Part shown: one piece after another, positions 8,458 through 17,998 of the stretch
Layout: each line of letters opens with the position of its first letter
Position numbering within the stretch: position 1 is the stretch's first letter
Origin: Faucicola osloensis_C
Lineage (GTDB): Bacteria; Pseudomonadota; Gammaproteobacteria; Pseudomonadales; Moraxellaceae
NCBI GenBank assembly: GCA_019353055.1
Contig: JABAHL010000018.1
Span: forward strand, 1 to 46,050
DNA: 46,050 nt
Direction: 5' to 3'
Notes under the pieces: generated by a model
The model's database searches: none
What the model was told of the DNA's origin: nothing
What the model saw: only the letters and a program-made list of their open reading frames with translations
Translations under genes and position numbers: made by a program

Positions 8458-9666
8458 ATGCCCGCGCCCCATTCGACTTCTTCGTCACTTTCTTCATCCC
8501 TCTCAGCTAACAGCGTTTCTGCTAAGAAAAGCCGCCAGTGGATTCCGCCCATTAATTCGGTGCTATTGACCACGGTGGCAACCATTATGGTATTTAGTCT
8601 GTTGATGGTGGCGTCCGCGTCAATACCTTTTGCACAAACCAAAAGACTGGGTGATTTTTACTTTTTTTATCACCAATTGGCGTACATGGGAATCGGTGCA
8701 GTTTTTGGTTTACTGGTGTATTTTATCCCGCTTCGCAAGACGTTTCGCTTAGATTTCATTATGTATGCGCTGCTGGCTTGTCTTTTGCTGATTATTTATA
8801 CCTTAATCGGTGGGTCAGTGATTAACGGCAGTAAACGCTGGATTGAACTGGGTGGTATCAATTTTCAGCCCTCTGAATTGGCAAAATTGTTGATGATTTT
8901 GTACACTTCAGATTATCTGGTGCGCCGATCAGAAGAAATTCGCAACCATTGGAAAGGCTTTTTGCGGCTAACACTGATAGCCATGGGGCTGATCTTATTT
9001 ATCATGTTGCAGCCTGACTTTGGCTCGGTGGTGATTATTGCGACCTGTATTGCGGCGATGATTTTTGTCGGCGGCTTACCCATGCGCCAGTTTTTTATCA
9101 TCATGGGTGCCATGTTTTTGGCAGGTACCATGGCGATTATGGGGGCAAGTTACCGATTAAAACGGGTAACCTCGTTTTTAGATCCGTTTGATGACTTAAA
9201 AAATAGTGACTATCAGCTAGGTCGCAGTATTGTAGCCTTTGCCCGCGGTGAATGGTTTGGTGTCGGTTATGGAGAAAGTATCCAAAAACTCTCCCATTTA
9301 CCGGAGGCGCATACCGACTTTTTACTAGCGATTACCGGTGAGGAGTTAGGCTTAGTGGGTGTGTCGTTTTTATTGGTGTTACAAATTATTTTGGTCACTA
9401 CCATTATGCGCATTAGCTACCAAGCGTTAGCACGGCACCAAACACGCTTAAGCTATTTTGCGTTTGGGGTTGGTATTTTGTTCTTTGGGCAAATTTTCGT
9501 CAATGCGGGCATGACCATGGGCATGCTACCTACCAAAGGGTTAACCATGCCATTTTTTAGCTATGGGGGTTCTTCTATGGTGGTTAATCTGATTATCGTC
9601 GGATTGTTGATGCGCATTATCAAAGAAAGCCCAACGATTCCTGCCAATCAATGTCGTTATTATTAA
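8458..9666 (+). CDS. ftsW: Lipid II-polymerising cell-division protein FtsW
   Basis: A 402-residue SEDS-family membrane protein, the septal peptidoglycan glycosyltransferase that works with FtsI. About ten membrane helices are visible after a Ser-rich cytoplasmic N-terminus. Diagnostic segments include NGSKRWIELGGINFQPSE, PDFGSVVII, the LPEAHTDFLLAITGEELG loop and the C-terminal GMLPTKGLTMPFFSYGGSS. Linkage to murD favours FtsW over the elongasome paralogue RodA. The start follows GGTTGTGTT, a weak ribosome site. Its 3' end overlaps the convergent gluQ gene by four bases. Confidence 0.94.
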   Translation: MPAPHSTSSSLSSSLSANSVSAKKSRQWIPPINSVLLTTVATIMVFSLLMVASASIPFAQTKRLGDFYFFYHQLAYMGIGAVFGLLVYFIPLRKTFRLDFIMYALLACLLLIIYTLIGGSVINGSKRWIELGGINFQPSELAKLLMILYTSDYLVRRSEEIRNHWKGFLRLTLIAMGLILFIMLQPDFGSVVIIATCIAAMIFVGGLPMRQFFIIMGAMFLAGTMAIMGASYRLKRVTSFLDPFDDLKNSDYQLGRSIVAFARGEWFGVGYGESIQKLSHLPEAHTDFLLAITGEELGLVGVSFLLVLQIILVTTIMRISYQALARHQTRLSYFAFGVGILFFGQIFVNAGMTMGMLPTKGLTMPFFSYGGSSMVVNLIIVGLLMRIIKESPTIPANQCRYY

Positions 9667-10625
9667 TGGGTTGCCAAAAGATTTTGTAAGCTATCGACTT
9701 CAATACGCTGTTTGCCTTGCAGCGGCGTATGATGCCATTGGCAAACCGCCTGCTCAAGCATCGTGGTTGGTTTATCCATATCAATCGGCGGCTGTTGTAA
9801 TAATTGCAGTGCGGTCTTAATAAGTTGGGGTGCAGGGTAGGATTGAATCGGCTCTGCAAGCGTTTGTTTAGACAGTTTTTGCCCTTGTGCATTCACCAAA
9901 ATGGGTAAGTGGTAGTAGTGTTGGTTAGGGGGAAAATTTAAATAATCGGCAATCACCATTTGCGGTATCGTCAATGGTAATATATCCAGACCCCGCACGA
10001 TTTGATTGACGCTTTGTTGCGCGTCATCAATTACCACTGCAAGCATATAATTAATCATGCCTTTGTTGGCTGTTTGAGCCTTTGAAAAAGACGGTTTAAT
10101 GCGCCGCCTTCGGACTACAATATCACCCTGTTCTCGTTGAGGATTGCCCGAAATTACCCCTTGCAGCTGATCGAAAAAAAGCATTGAATTATCTGGCATT
10201 ACTAAGCGAATGGCATGATCGCGTGATAGCCGCATATGGACACAGAATCTAGGATAAGGGTATTGGGTGTTGGGATGCGCGAGTTGATAAGTTTGCAGGG
10301 ATTTACGACTGCAATCACAGCCATAACTTACTGCTTTTAGTTGCTCATCCAATAACGCGTGATATGTGTCTAGGTGTTGCGACTGGTAGCGAACGTTACC
10401 ATCCCAGTGCAAGCCTAATCGATCCAAATCTGCTAAAATCAAATCGCTAAATGTTGGATGACAGCGCTCAGTATCAGTATCTTCAATGCGTACTAGCCAC
10501 TTGCCTTGCGCTTGCTTAGCGATACAGTAACTGGCAATCGCAGTCACCAGTGACCCCAAATGCAAAGCTCCCGTCGGAGAGGGAGCAAAGCGACCAATAA
10601 CAGGAGGCGTTGATAAATTAAGCAT
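9663..10625 (-). CDS. gluQ: Glutamyl-Q tRNA(Asp) synthetase
   Basis: A GluRS-like enzyme lacking the anticodon-binding domain. It attaches glutamate to the queuosine base of tRNA-Asp. It has the class I motif GALHLGSL (HIGH equivalent, residues ~19-26), preceded by GRFAPSPT, and the KLSKQT motif (KMSKS equivalent). The zinc-site pattern CDC...Y...C (YGCDCSRKS, then PYPRFCV) is complete. At 320 residues it is a little longer than typical (~300). It overlaps dksA by eight bases, so the two are translationally coupled, an arrangement seen in many gammaproteobacteria (dksA-yadB). Confidence 0.94.
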   Translation of the reverse strand: MLNLSTPPVIGRFAPSPTGALHLGSLVTAIASYCIAKQAQGKWLVRIEDTDTERCHPTFSDLILADLDRLGLHWDGNVRYQSQHLDTYHALLDEQLKAVSYGCDCSRKSLQTYQLAHPNTQYPYPRFCVHMRLSRDHAIRLVMPDNSMLFFDQLQGVISGNPQREQGDIVVRRRRIKPSFSKAQTANKGMINYMLAVVIDDAQQSVNQIVRGLDILPLTIPQMVIADYLNFPPNQHYYHLPILVNAQGQKLSKQTLAEPIQSYPAPQLIKTALQLLQQPPIDMDKPTTMLEQAVCQWHHTPLQGKQRIEVDSLQNLLATH

Positions 10626-11055
10626 GACCCCATGCTTGTTTTTCTTTAATCTCTGATAAGGTTTTGCAGTCGATACATTGGGTCGCGGTTGGACGAGCTT
10701 CTAAACGACGCACACCAATTTCTACACCACAAGTCTCACAAAAACCGTAGTCGCCACTGTCAATTTCAGCAATCGATTTATCAATCTTTCGAATCAGTTT
10801 ACGCTCACGGTCACGCGTGCGCAGTGCCAACGCAAATTCTTCCTCTTGGGTGGCGCGGTCATTAATATCAGGCATTGCCGTTGATTCATCTTGAATATAA
10901 GATTTGGTTGATTCAGCTTCGCTAATTAACTGCTCTTTCCAATCTAATAAAATTTTTCTAAAATGCGCAAGCTGTGCGTCATTCATATATTCTTCTTCAG
11001 CCGCTGGCTGATATGGGGTAAAGCTTAATTCACGTTCATTTTGGGCAGATGCCAT
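10618..11055 (-). CDS. dksA: RNA polymerase-binding transcription factor DksA
   Basis: Secondary-channel RNA polymerase regulator that acts with ppGpp in the stringent response. The ATG at 11055 follows AAAGGAATTAGCT, giving 145 residues; the longer frame to 11088 has no ribosome site. A coiled-coil arm precedes the acidic tip (PDINDRATQEEE, with the two Asp residues expected at the tip). The four-Cys zinc finger is intact: CETC, 17 residues, CIDC. The upstream 11056-11280 region is AT-rich and must carry the promoter; I see no clear regulatory site there. Confidence 0.97.
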   Translation of the reverse strand: MASAQNERELSFTPYQPAAEEEYMNDAQLAHFRKILLDWKEQLISEAESTKSYIQDESTAMPDINDRATQEEEFALALRTRDRERKLIRKIDKSIAEIDSGDYGFCETCGVEIGVRRLEARPTATQCIDCKTLSEIKEKQAWGHA

Positions 11056-11280
11056 AGCTAATTCCTTTAAAAACCGATAGTGATACAATTTTAAGTTTAC
11101 AATTTCATTACGAGTTCAGCACTTAAGCCAATGACATCATGTTATTAACACTTTAAACACTGCAATTCGCCAGTATATGAAATCAAACTAAAATAAACGC
11201 TAAAACCTTAATAAACAAGCTAACCAAACTTTCACGACATTAAGTTTATGAACATAAGTTCAACAACCATGAAAAATTAG

Positions 11281-12108
11281 TCAGATAGTATCTGTTCTTT
11301 TGATACCAGTTGCAAGTAACCCATTGTTATATAAATTTATCCAACGTAAACCAGGCGCAATTTCATCAATAGTATAGTCATTACACAAGGGTTTAAACTG
11401 TAGGCTAGTTGATGGGCAACCAAATACCGATATCCCATAATTTATCTTATGCATTTCTTGGTGAATATGGCCGACAAATATCGCTTTAATGCGGTCTAGA
11501 TACGGCATTACCACTTCCCAAAAACGGTCCGCATTGATTAGGCTGTACTCATCAAGCCATGTGGAATCGATTAAGACCATTGGATGATGACAAAAAATTG
11601 CACAAGGGCGACTGGCGTTTGCTAACTGTTGCGCCAGCCACCGCAATGTCTGCTCGTCAATTTTGCCATAACTATGCCCCTCATAAGAGGAGTCTAATAA
11701 CAATAAGTCCCAATAATCGGTGGCAATACTATAGCAGTTTTGCAGGCGAGTATCTGATTTGACCGGCAAATGACGGCGCTGGGCAAAAGGTAAATGATTA
11801 TCCAGCTCTAGGGTCACATCGTGATTGCCTGGGATGGCTATAAACGGAATGTCGACGTCGTCTAAGATTGCAAATAAACGGTCATAATTTTGCGAGGTAG
11901 GTTCATGGCATAAATCCCCCGTCAGTACCAACAAATCAACATCATCGCGCTGTTGTCGAACCAAGGATAATACCGACTCCAATGTGTCTGCGGTATTAAC
12001 GCCATTCATTAATTTATTAGGGTCATTAAAAAGATGCAGATCACTTAATTCAATAATTGAAAAGTAATCCGCATGGTGTTGTGATATCGAACTTGGCAGT
12101 AACGTCAC
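11281..12108 (-). CDS. cpdA: 3',5'-cyclic-AMP phosphodiesterase CpdA
   Basis: Class III metallophosphoesterase that hydrolyses cAMP and so tunes CRP/Vfr-type regulation. The metal-binding blocks appear in order in the 275-residue protein: SDLHLF, LTGDLCHE, IPGNHD, FCHHP and GHIH. The overall length fits CpdA. Translation appears to begin at a GTG (12108) with AAGGAT seven bases upstream. It is transcribed alone. A general Icc-family phosphoesterase cannot be excluded. Confidence 0.88.
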   Translation of the reverse strand: MTLLPSSISQHHADYFSIIELSDLHLFNDPNKLMNGVNTADTLESVLSLVRQQRDDVDLLVLTGDLCHEPTSQNYDRLFAILDDVDIPFIAIPGNHDVTLELDNHLPFAQRRHLPVKSDTRLQNCYSIATDYWDLLLLDSSYEGHSYGKIDEQTLRWLAQQLANASRPCAIFCHHPMVLIDSTWLDEYSLINADRFWEVVMPYLDRIKAIFVGHIHQEMHKINYGISVFGCPSTSLQFKPLCNDYTIDEIAPGLRWINLYNNGLLATGIKRTDTI

Positions 12109-12288
12109 TCAGTTATCCTTAGAATAATGACGGTAATCGTATCAGTACAACTTTATCAAACAACGGTAATTGACTTAAGTCAATCAAATAAGCCATGTTT
12201 TATATCACAAATGCGCATAATTGACAAACACAATAACAAAATAATTGTTGGCAGAGCCTGATTCTAAGCATTCGATAAAAAAAGGTGA

Positions 12289-12846
12289 CTATTGGCAGCG
12301 CTGACAAACACCTGAAAGCTCAATAATACTCGACTGAGTGGCAAAATTGGTCGATTGCTCAACCTCAGTTAGCATGGTCTGGATAGATGGGTGGCTAAAC
12401 TCTTGTACCTCGCCACAACATCGACAGACCAAAAAAGCGGCAACATGGCGATCGGTGGGCTGAGAGCAAGCAAAAAATGCCTTGCTAGAATTTAATTGGT
12501 GAACCAAGCCATGCCTGAGCAAAAACTCCAAACTACGATATACAGTTGGCGGTGCGACGACTTTTTCGCTCGCTGATTGCAGCAAATCCAATAATTCATA
12601 CGCCCCAATGGGATGGGCGGCAAGTAAAATCAAACGATACACTTGCTCTCGCAGCGCAGTAAAACGTAAACCTTGCGCTTGGCAATCTTGTTTTATCTGA
12701 GCAATCTGTGATTCAATCTGCTCGACCGTCATTTGTGGCATACACATGGACATAGATAGGTGGCGACAATTTGCGTCGTAACTATTGGTTGATTGACTAT
12801 TGGCTGATTGAATAGAACGTTGGGTCATATCACATAAAATCATCAA
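12289..12846 (-). CDS. zur: Fur-family zinc regulator (Zur)
   Basis: A 185-residue Fur-superfamily repressor. The winged-helix part contains QGLRFTALREQVYRL and PTVYRSLEFLLRHGLVHQL. The dimerisation part carries a structural zinc site made of CRCC (residues ~145-148) and a C-terminal CQRC. The motif FLVCRCCGEVQEF and the lack of the Fur HHDH motif favour Zur. The N-terminal ~35 residues are poorly conserved, Ser/Asn-rich and contain several Met codons (residues 1, 2, 7, 32, 34, 36, 39). None has a strong ribosome site, so the start is uncertain. No znuABC genes are adjacent and I found no clear Zur box in 12847-13072. Confidence 0.83.
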   Translation of the reverse strand: MMILCDMTQRSIQSANSQSTNSYDANCRHLSMSMCMPQMTVEQIESQIAQIKQDCQAQGLRFTALREQVYRLILLAAHPIGAYELLDLLQSASEKVVAPPTVYRSLEFLLRHGLVHQLNSSKAFFACSQPTDRHVAAFLVCRCCGEVQEFSHPSIQTMLTEVEQSTNFATQSSIIELSGVCQRCQ

Positions 12847-13072
12847 TAACTATCAACTTACTTTAGCATGAAAACTGCATAATTTGTCTGCGAAATTAGC
12901 GATTCGGCTATAAAACTACCCGACAATATAACAAGTCTAATAACACCCTATTCATAATGACTGGCGACTAACATCAGCATAGATAAAACAACCTTTAGCC
13001 AAATTTTTAATCAAGATTCTGCTATACTACTTTCATCATTCCTGCCCACAATCAGCTAGCCCTTATTTTGCT

Positions 13073-13474
13073 ATGTCAAAACCTGCCAAGCCATTTGACC
13101 CACAGTCTATCCAACAATCCATCAACAAGCAGTCATGGCTAATACTTGGGCTGGTTGCCATTGGGATTGCATGGGATATTTGGCAAGGCAATAGCCAGTA
13201 TACGGTAAGTAAAAATCTGCTAGCCGGTAGTGTGCTAGGGTGGGTGAGTCAAATCATCTTTGCTAAAATTTCTTTGAGCAAATCGGGCTATCAGCAGCGT
13301 CGTCAAATTGTTCATCGTTTTTACCAAGCCCATATGGCAAAATGGGTGTTGACCATTGTTGGGTTTGCACTGATTTTTCTGCTGTTAAAACCGCTAAACG
13401 CTATTGCGGTATTCGCGGGCTACTTAATTTTGCAAATGAGCTACCTTATCATCACTTACCGAAATCCTTGGTAA
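13073..13474 (+). CDS. atpI: ATP synthase protein I
   Basis: A 133-residue membrane protein with four hydrophobic segments and a short charged loop (KSGYQQRRQIVHRFYQ), in the usual AtpI position at the head of the atp operon. AtpI is non-essential and is thought to assist c-ring assembly. The start has little ribosome-site character. A TATACT at 13023-13028 could be a -10 element, but no matching -35 was seen. Unusually, 467 bases separate it from atpB. Confidence 0.82.
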   Translation: MSKPAKPFDPQSIQQSINKQSWLILGLVAIGIAWDIWQGNSQYTVSKNLLAGSVLGWVSQIIFAKISLSKSGYQQRRQIVHRFYQAHMAKWVLTIVGFALIFLLLKPLNAIAVFAGYLILQMSYLIITYRNPW

Positions 13475-13941
13475 AAAAAGGCTATTTACAATTATTTGAT
13501 AATAACAGAAATAACCTAAACTAAATCACAAATAAATCCATTTAATCCTTTACAAAAAGGTAACAGTTGAATTAATATAGTGAAAATTTTTTAAAGGTGC
13601 GATTGCTCAGCGCTAATTGGCTAAAAATAATTAGTTTTCAAGCAATTGCATATATGTTTTACTGATGACCCACTTATTTGAGTCAAGCAAAACACAGTAG
13701 GTCGATAGCCTATATTATTACGTTGATAAACAATCCGTTTATTCACGGTTCATCACCTTAGTTAAGCAGATTGCTTAAACGCCTCGATGTGCCTTTGACG
13801 TCATGTTTGCACTTCTCATTGAGTATCATCAGCTCAGTTAGATACGATTATAGTGTTAAGTTACAAATTTTTGTGATTAGACAAAATATCTGACGCTAAC
13901 TCCCTCTATTATCGGCTCAATATAAAAAAGAAGTTAAGATT
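13475..13941 (+). other. Long atpI-atpB spacer without a gene
   Basis: This 467-base AT-rich spacer has no supportable open reading frame. It contains a small dyad TTAAGC-AGATT-GCTTAA near 13760-13776 and a possible -10 TATAGT at 13849-13854 with no good -35. A second promoter or a regulatory leader for the structural atp genes is plausible but not shown. Confidence 0.5.
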
Positions 13942-14817
13942 ATGGCAGAAGCAAACGCAGAAATTACTTCAAATGAGTATATCAATCACCACTTGACAAA
14001 CTGGACTTTCGGTAATCACCCAACAGAAGGTTGGATAGTTGCCGAAACCAAACAGCAAGCTTCTGAAATGGGTTTCAATGCGATTCATTTAGACTCAATG
14101 CTGTGGTCGATTGGTTTAGGGGTTCTTTTTTGTGCCATTTTTTATATGGTGGCAAAAAGAGCGACCTCGGGTGTACCCGGCAAAATGCAAGCTTTTATTG
14201 AAATGATTGTGGAGTTTGTTGATAGTAACGTTCGTGATACTTATCATGGCACATCAAAGGTTATTGCGCCATTAGCACTGACTATTTTTGTGTGGATTTT
14301 CTTGATGAACTTCATGGATCTTCTGCCAGTTGATTATTTGCCTGTCATTGCACAAAAAATTGGTGGTCTGCTAGGACATAACCCACACCATGTTTACATG
14401 AAAGTCGTACCAAGTACTGACCCAAATGTGACGCTTGGTATGTCGTTCTCAGTATTTGCACTGATCATTTTTTATAGTATTAAAGAAAAAGGTTTTGGTG
14501 GTTTTATTGGTGAATTAACCCTTCATCCATTTAGCGCAAAAAACCCAATCGCTAAAATCTTATTGATTCCAGTGAACTTTATCCTAGAGTTTGTAACTCT
14601 AATCGCAAAACCTATCTCACTTGGCTTACGACTTTTTGGTAACATGTATGCAGGTGAATTAATTTTTGTGTTAATCGCCCTTATGCCATTTTGGATTCAA
14701 TGGGTGTTATCAGTACCGTGGGCAATCTTCCACATTTTAGTAATCACTTTGCAAGCGTTCGTTTTCATGATGCTAACCATTGTCTATCTTAGCCTTGCAT
14801 CACAAACTGAACATTAA
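13942..14817 (+). CDS. atpB: F1Fo ATP synthase subunit a
   Basis: Membrane stator subunit forming the proton half-channels against the c-ring. The 291-residue protein has the essential Arg in LGLRLFGNMYAGEL, the upstream PISLG segment, and hydrophobic helices throughout. The C-terminal helix (LVITLQAFVFMMLTIVYL) is standard. It begins the tightly packed Fo-F1 block, with atpE 27 bases after it. Confidence 0.97.
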   Translation: MAEANAEITSNEYINHHLTNWTFGNHPTEGWIVAETKQQASEMGFNAIHLDSMLWSIGLGVLFCAIFYMVAKRATSGVPGKMQAFIEMIVEFVDSNVRDTYHGTSKVIAPLALTIFVWIFLMNFMDLLPVDYLPVIAQKIGGLLGHNPHHVYMKVVPSTDPNVTLGMSFSVFALIIFYSIKEKGFGGFIGELTLHPFSAKNPIAKILLIPVNFILEFVTLIAKPISLGLRLFGNMYAGELIFVLIALMPFWIQWVLSVPWAIFHILVITLQAFVFMMLTIVYLSLASQTEH

Positions 14818-14844
14818 TTTCAAAACAGTAATGAGGATACATCA

Positions 14845-15087
14845 ATGACTCTAGAAGGTATGACCGTTCTTGCCGTTGCTTTGCTAATCGGTTTAGGTGC
14901 ACTAGGCACAGGTATTGGCTTTGCAATCTTAGGTGGCAAATTCTTAGAGGGCGTCGCTCGTCAACCAGAACTAGGTTCACAATTGCAAACTCGTATGTTC
15001 ATCGTGGCAGGTCTTCTTGACGCCGTACCGATGATCGGTGTTGGTATTGCAATGTTATTGTTATTCGCAAATCCTTTAGCAGGTTAA
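14845..15087 (+). CDS. atpE: F1Fo ATP synthase subunit c
   Basis: An 80-residue two-helix proteolipid of the rotor ring. The polar loop is ARQPEL, and the ion-carrying carboxylate is Asp59 in AGLLDAVPMIG. The lack of the Gln/Glu sodium signature indicates proton coupling. Helix 1 has the Gly-rich packing motif GLGALGTGIGFA. A stable hairpin follows the stop (15108-15131), which may stabilise or set the abundance of the atpE message. Confidence 0.97.
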   Translation: MTLEGMTVLAVALLIGLGALGTGIGFAILGGKFLEGVARQPELGSQLQTRMFIVAGLLDAVPMIGVGIAMLLLFANPLAG

Positions 15088-15107
15088 TAGGTACACTATC
15101 AGTACAA

Positions 15108-15131
15108 TGTCCACATCATCTTATGTGGACA
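15108..15131 (+). other. Intra-operon hairpin after atpE
   Basis: TGTCCACAT (15108-15116) and ATGTGGACA (15123-15131) form a perfect 9-bp stem with a six-base loop. No T run follows, so it is more likely an mRNA-stability or processing element than a terminator. Confidence 0.7.
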
Positions 15132-15166
15132 AGGATTGAAGAAACTTAATTAACGAGGGATTCTAA

Positions 15167-15637
15167 GTGAATATCAATGCAACCCTAATTGGACAATCGA
15201 TTGCATTCGCCATCTTCGTGATGTTTTGCATGAAGTTTGTGTGGCCGCCTTTGGTTGCTGCTATTTCGGATCGCCAACGTAAAATCGCAGATGGCCTAAA
15301 TGCTGCCGAAAAAGCCAAAGCAGACTTAGCAACTGCATCACAAGCTGCAGAGCAAGAGCTTATCGCAGCAAAAGCAAAAGCCGCTTCACTCATTGACCAA
15401 GCGAACAAAAGCGCCAATCAAATGATTGAAGATGCCAGAGTGCAAGCACAAGTGGAAGGCGAACGTATTCGTCAACAAGCGCGTGAAGCAATTGATCAAG
15501 AAATTAATAAAGCCCGTGAAGGTTTACGCGCGCAGGTTGCCGAACTTGCCGTACTCGGTGCCGAAAAAATCTTACAAGAAAAGGTCAATCCAGAAACTCA
15601 TGCCAATATGTTAAACCAATTGGCAACCAAGTTATAA
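15167..15637 (+). CDS. atpF: F1Fo ATP synthase subunit b
   Basis: A 156-residue peripheral stalk subunit with one N-terminal membrane helix (IGQSIAFAIFVMFCMKFVWPPL) and then a long Ala/Lys/Glu-rich helical coiled coil that holds the stator to F1. The start is GTG at 15167, preceded by GAGGGA. Length and architecture match proteobacterial b subunits. Confidence 0.96.
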   Translation: MNINATLIGQSIAFAIFVMFCMKFVWPPLVAAISDRQRKIADGLNAAEKAKADLATASQAAEQELIAAKAKAASLIDQANKSANQMIEDARVQAQVEGERIRQQAREAIDQEINKAREGLRAQVAELAVLGAEKILQEKVNPETHANMLNQLATKL

Positions 15638-15662
15638 GTAGCAACCGTACAGTGAGGATATG

Positions 15663-16265
15663 ATGGCTGATTTATCAACCTTAGCAAGACCCTATGCAAA
15701 AGCAGCATTTGATTATGCTAAAGAGCACACGTCAGTCAATGAGTGGCAAGATTACTTAGACGTGATGAATGCCATCGTTAGTGATAAAGCATTTGCCGAT
15801 TATATCAATAATCCAGCAGTTGCTGCACAAGCTAAAGTCGCTACTTTAAAAGACCTTTATAACCAAAGTTCACCTGAAGATAGCAATACCGTGTTTAAAA
15901 CTTTAAGCACCGCTATTGAAGGTGGGGCACAAGCAGATTCCAATGCTTTTGTTAATTTTCTGACGCAACTTGCAGAGCAAGATCGTTTGGCATTATTACC
16001 CAGTATCAATGAGCGTTTTGGTTTATTAAAAGCCGCTGATGCAAAAGAAGTTCATGCATATGTCACGTCGGCATATCCATTAACGCAAGTGCAAGAGCAA
16101 CTCATTGAGCACCGACTTGCTACCTCCCTAGGCGCAAATGTCGTACTACATGTCAATGTAGACCCTGCCCTAATTGCAGGTGTGACGATTAAGGTCGGTG
16201 ACAAAGTAATCGATGACTCTGTACGTGGCAAATTAAAACAGTTAAAAACACAGCTGACGGCATAA
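15663..16265 (+). CDS. atpH: F1Fo ATP synthase subunit delta
   Basis: A 200-residue stator-head protein linking subunit b to the top of the alpha3beta3 hexamer. The N-terminal motif TLARPYAKAAFDYAKEH is diagnostic, and the C-terminal part has the VDPALIAGVTIKVGDKVIDDS signature. Two ATG codons are adjacent at 15660 and 15663. The second is better spaced from GAGG at 15654-15657. Confidence 0.96.
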   Translation: MADLSTLARPYAKAAFDYAKEHTSVNEWQDYLDVMNAIVSDKAFADYINNPAVAAQAKVATLKDLYNQSSPEDSNTVFKTLSTAIEGGAQADSNAFVNFLTQLAEQDRLALLPSINERFGLLKAADAKEVHAYVTSAYPLTQVQEQLIEHRLATSLGANVVLHVNVDPALIAGVTIKVGDKVIDDSVRGKLKQLKTQLTA

Positions 16266-16312
16266 ATTTCAACAAAATTGATTCTAGTCAGTAAAATTTA
16301 AGGAACAGTGCA

Positions 16313-17857
16313 ATGCAACAATTGAATCCAGCGGAAATCAGTAATCTGATTAAGCAGCGAATTCAAGACCTGACTGCGGGTGCCACAGCAAAGAACGAAG
16401 GCACTATTGTCATGGTATCTGACGGTATCGTACAGATTCATGGTCTTGAAGATGCCATGTACGGCGAAATGATTGAGTTTGAAGGTGGCGTATATGGTAT
16501 GGCGCTAAACCTTGAACAAGACTCAGTCGGCGCGGTTGTTCTAGGTGAATACTTGAATCTCCAAGAAGGACAAAAAGCTTACTGTACTGGTCGTATTTTA
16601 GAAGTACCAGTTGGACCCGAGCTTTTAGGTCGTGTGGTAGATGCACTGGGTAATCCTATCGATGGTAAAGGCCCAATTAACGCCAAATTAACGGATAAAG
16701 TTGAAAAAATCGCCCCAGGCGTTATCGACCGTCAATCAGTTGATGAGCCAGTAATGACAGGTTATAAAGCTGTTGACACCATGATTCCAATCGGACGTGG
16801 TCAACGTGAGCTTATCATTGGTGACCGCCAAACTGGTAAAACAGCCATGGCAATCGATGCGATCATCGCGCAAAAACACTCGGGCATTAAATGTGTGTAC
16901 GTAGCCGTTGGTCAAAAACGTTCAACCATCGCAAACGTGGTACGTAAACTAGAAGAAACAGGCGCACTAGCTTATACAACGGTTGTGGTTGCATCGGCTT
17001 CTGAACCAGCAGCGCTGCAGTACATCGCACCATACTCTGGTTGTACTATGGGTGAATACTTCCGTGACCGCGGTGAAGATGCGCTTATCATTTATGATGA
17101 TTTATCAAAACAAGCCGTAGCCTATCGTCAAATTTCATTGCTTTTACGTCGTCCACCAGGACGTGAAGCTTACCCAGGTGACGTATTCTACCTTCACTCA
17201 CGTCTATTAGAGCGCGCTTCACGCGTGAACGCTGAGTATGTAGAAAAATTCACCAACGGTGCTGTAACAGGTAAAACAGGTTCATTAACTGCCTTGCCAA
17301 TTATCGAAACTCAAGCAGGTGACGTATCAGCATTCGTACCAACCAACGTGATTTCAATCACGGACGGTCAGATCTTCCTAGAGTCAAGCTTGTTTAACTC
17401 AGGTATCCGTCCAGCGGTAAATGCGGGTATTTCAGTTTCTCGTGTTGGTGGTGCAGCGCAAACTAAGATCATCAAAAAATTGTCAGGTGGTATCCGTACC
17501 GCATTGGCACAGTATCGTGAATTGGCAGCGTTTGCACAGTTTGCTTCTGACTTAGATGACGCGACCCGTAAACAGCTTGACCATGGTCAACGTGTGACTG
17601 AATTGATGAAACAAAATCAATACGCACCAATGAGCATCGCTGAACAAGCTGCGGTAATTTATGCCTCTAACGAAGGCTATCTAGCTGATGTTCCCGTAAA
17701 CAAAGTGGGTGCATTTGAAGCAGGTTTGTTACGTTACCTACGTGACCAACATGGTGATTTTATGGCAGATATTGATAACACTGCTAACTATAATGATGAT
17801 ATCGCAAACCAATTCAAATCAGCGATTGAAAACTATAAGCAAAATCATTCTTTCTAA
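16313..17857 (+). CDS. atpA: F1Fo ATP synthase subunit alpha
   Basis: The 514-residue non-catalytic nucleotide-binding F1 subunit. The Walker A motif is GDRQTGKTAMA, the arginine-finger region is in the SVSRVGGAAQ segment, and the family signature PAVNAGISVSRVG is present. AAGGAACA precedes the ATG. A 141-base gap containing a strong hairpin separates it from atpG. Confidence 0.98.
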   Translation: MQQLNPAEISNLIKQRIQDLTAGATAKNEGTIVMVSDGIVQIHGLEDAMYGEMIEFEGGVYGMALNLEQDSVGAVVLGEYLNLQEGQKAYCTGRILEVPVGPELLGRVVDALGNPIDGKGPINAKLTDKVEKIAPGVIDRQSVDEPVMTGYKAVDTMIPIGRGQRELIIGDRQTGKTAMAIDAIIAQKHSGIKCVYVAVGQKRSTIANVVRKLEETGALAYTTVVVASASEPAALQYIAPYSGCTMGEYFRDRGEDALIIYDDLSKQAVAYRQISLLLRRPPGREAYPGDVFYLHSRLLERASRVNAEYVEKFTNGAVTGKTGSLTALPIIETQAGDVSAFVPTNVISITDGQIFLESSLFNSGIRPAVNAGISVSRVGGAAQTKIIKKLSGGIRTALAQYRELAAFAQFASDLDDATRKQLDHGQRVTELMKQNQYAPMSIAEQAAVIYASNEGYLADVPVNKVGAFEAGLLRYLRDQHGDFMADIDNTANYNDDIANQFKSAIENYKQNHSF

Positions 17858-17894
17858 GATTTAGTGAAATTTTAGAACTGCATTGTCATAGAAC

Positions 17895-17930
17895 AAATGA
17901 ACAAAGGGGTTATGATTACTTTGTTCATTT
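17895..17930 (+). other. Intra-operon hairpin between atpA and atpG
   Basis: AAATGAACAAAG (17895-17906) is perfectly complementary to CTTTGTTCATTT (17919-17930). Two further T residues follow. A second, shorter dyad lies at 17942-17968 (GTCCATG / CGTGGAC with a G-T pair). Together they could attenuate transcription or mark an mRNA processing point. Confidence 0.75.
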
Positions 17931-17998
17931 TTCCAAATTTCGTCCATGTTATATCAATGGGCGTGGACTGAAACTAAACATGGCTGTATGGATTATTT

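Noticed and set aside
12847..13072. Zur box between zur and atpI
   Set aside because: Only a short ATATAACA stretch was seen; no dyad of the expected length was found.
14845..15087. Sodium-translocating ATP synthase
   Set aside because: Subunit c has Asp59 with AGLLDAVP and lacks the Gln/Glu and Ser/Thr sodium-binding pattern.
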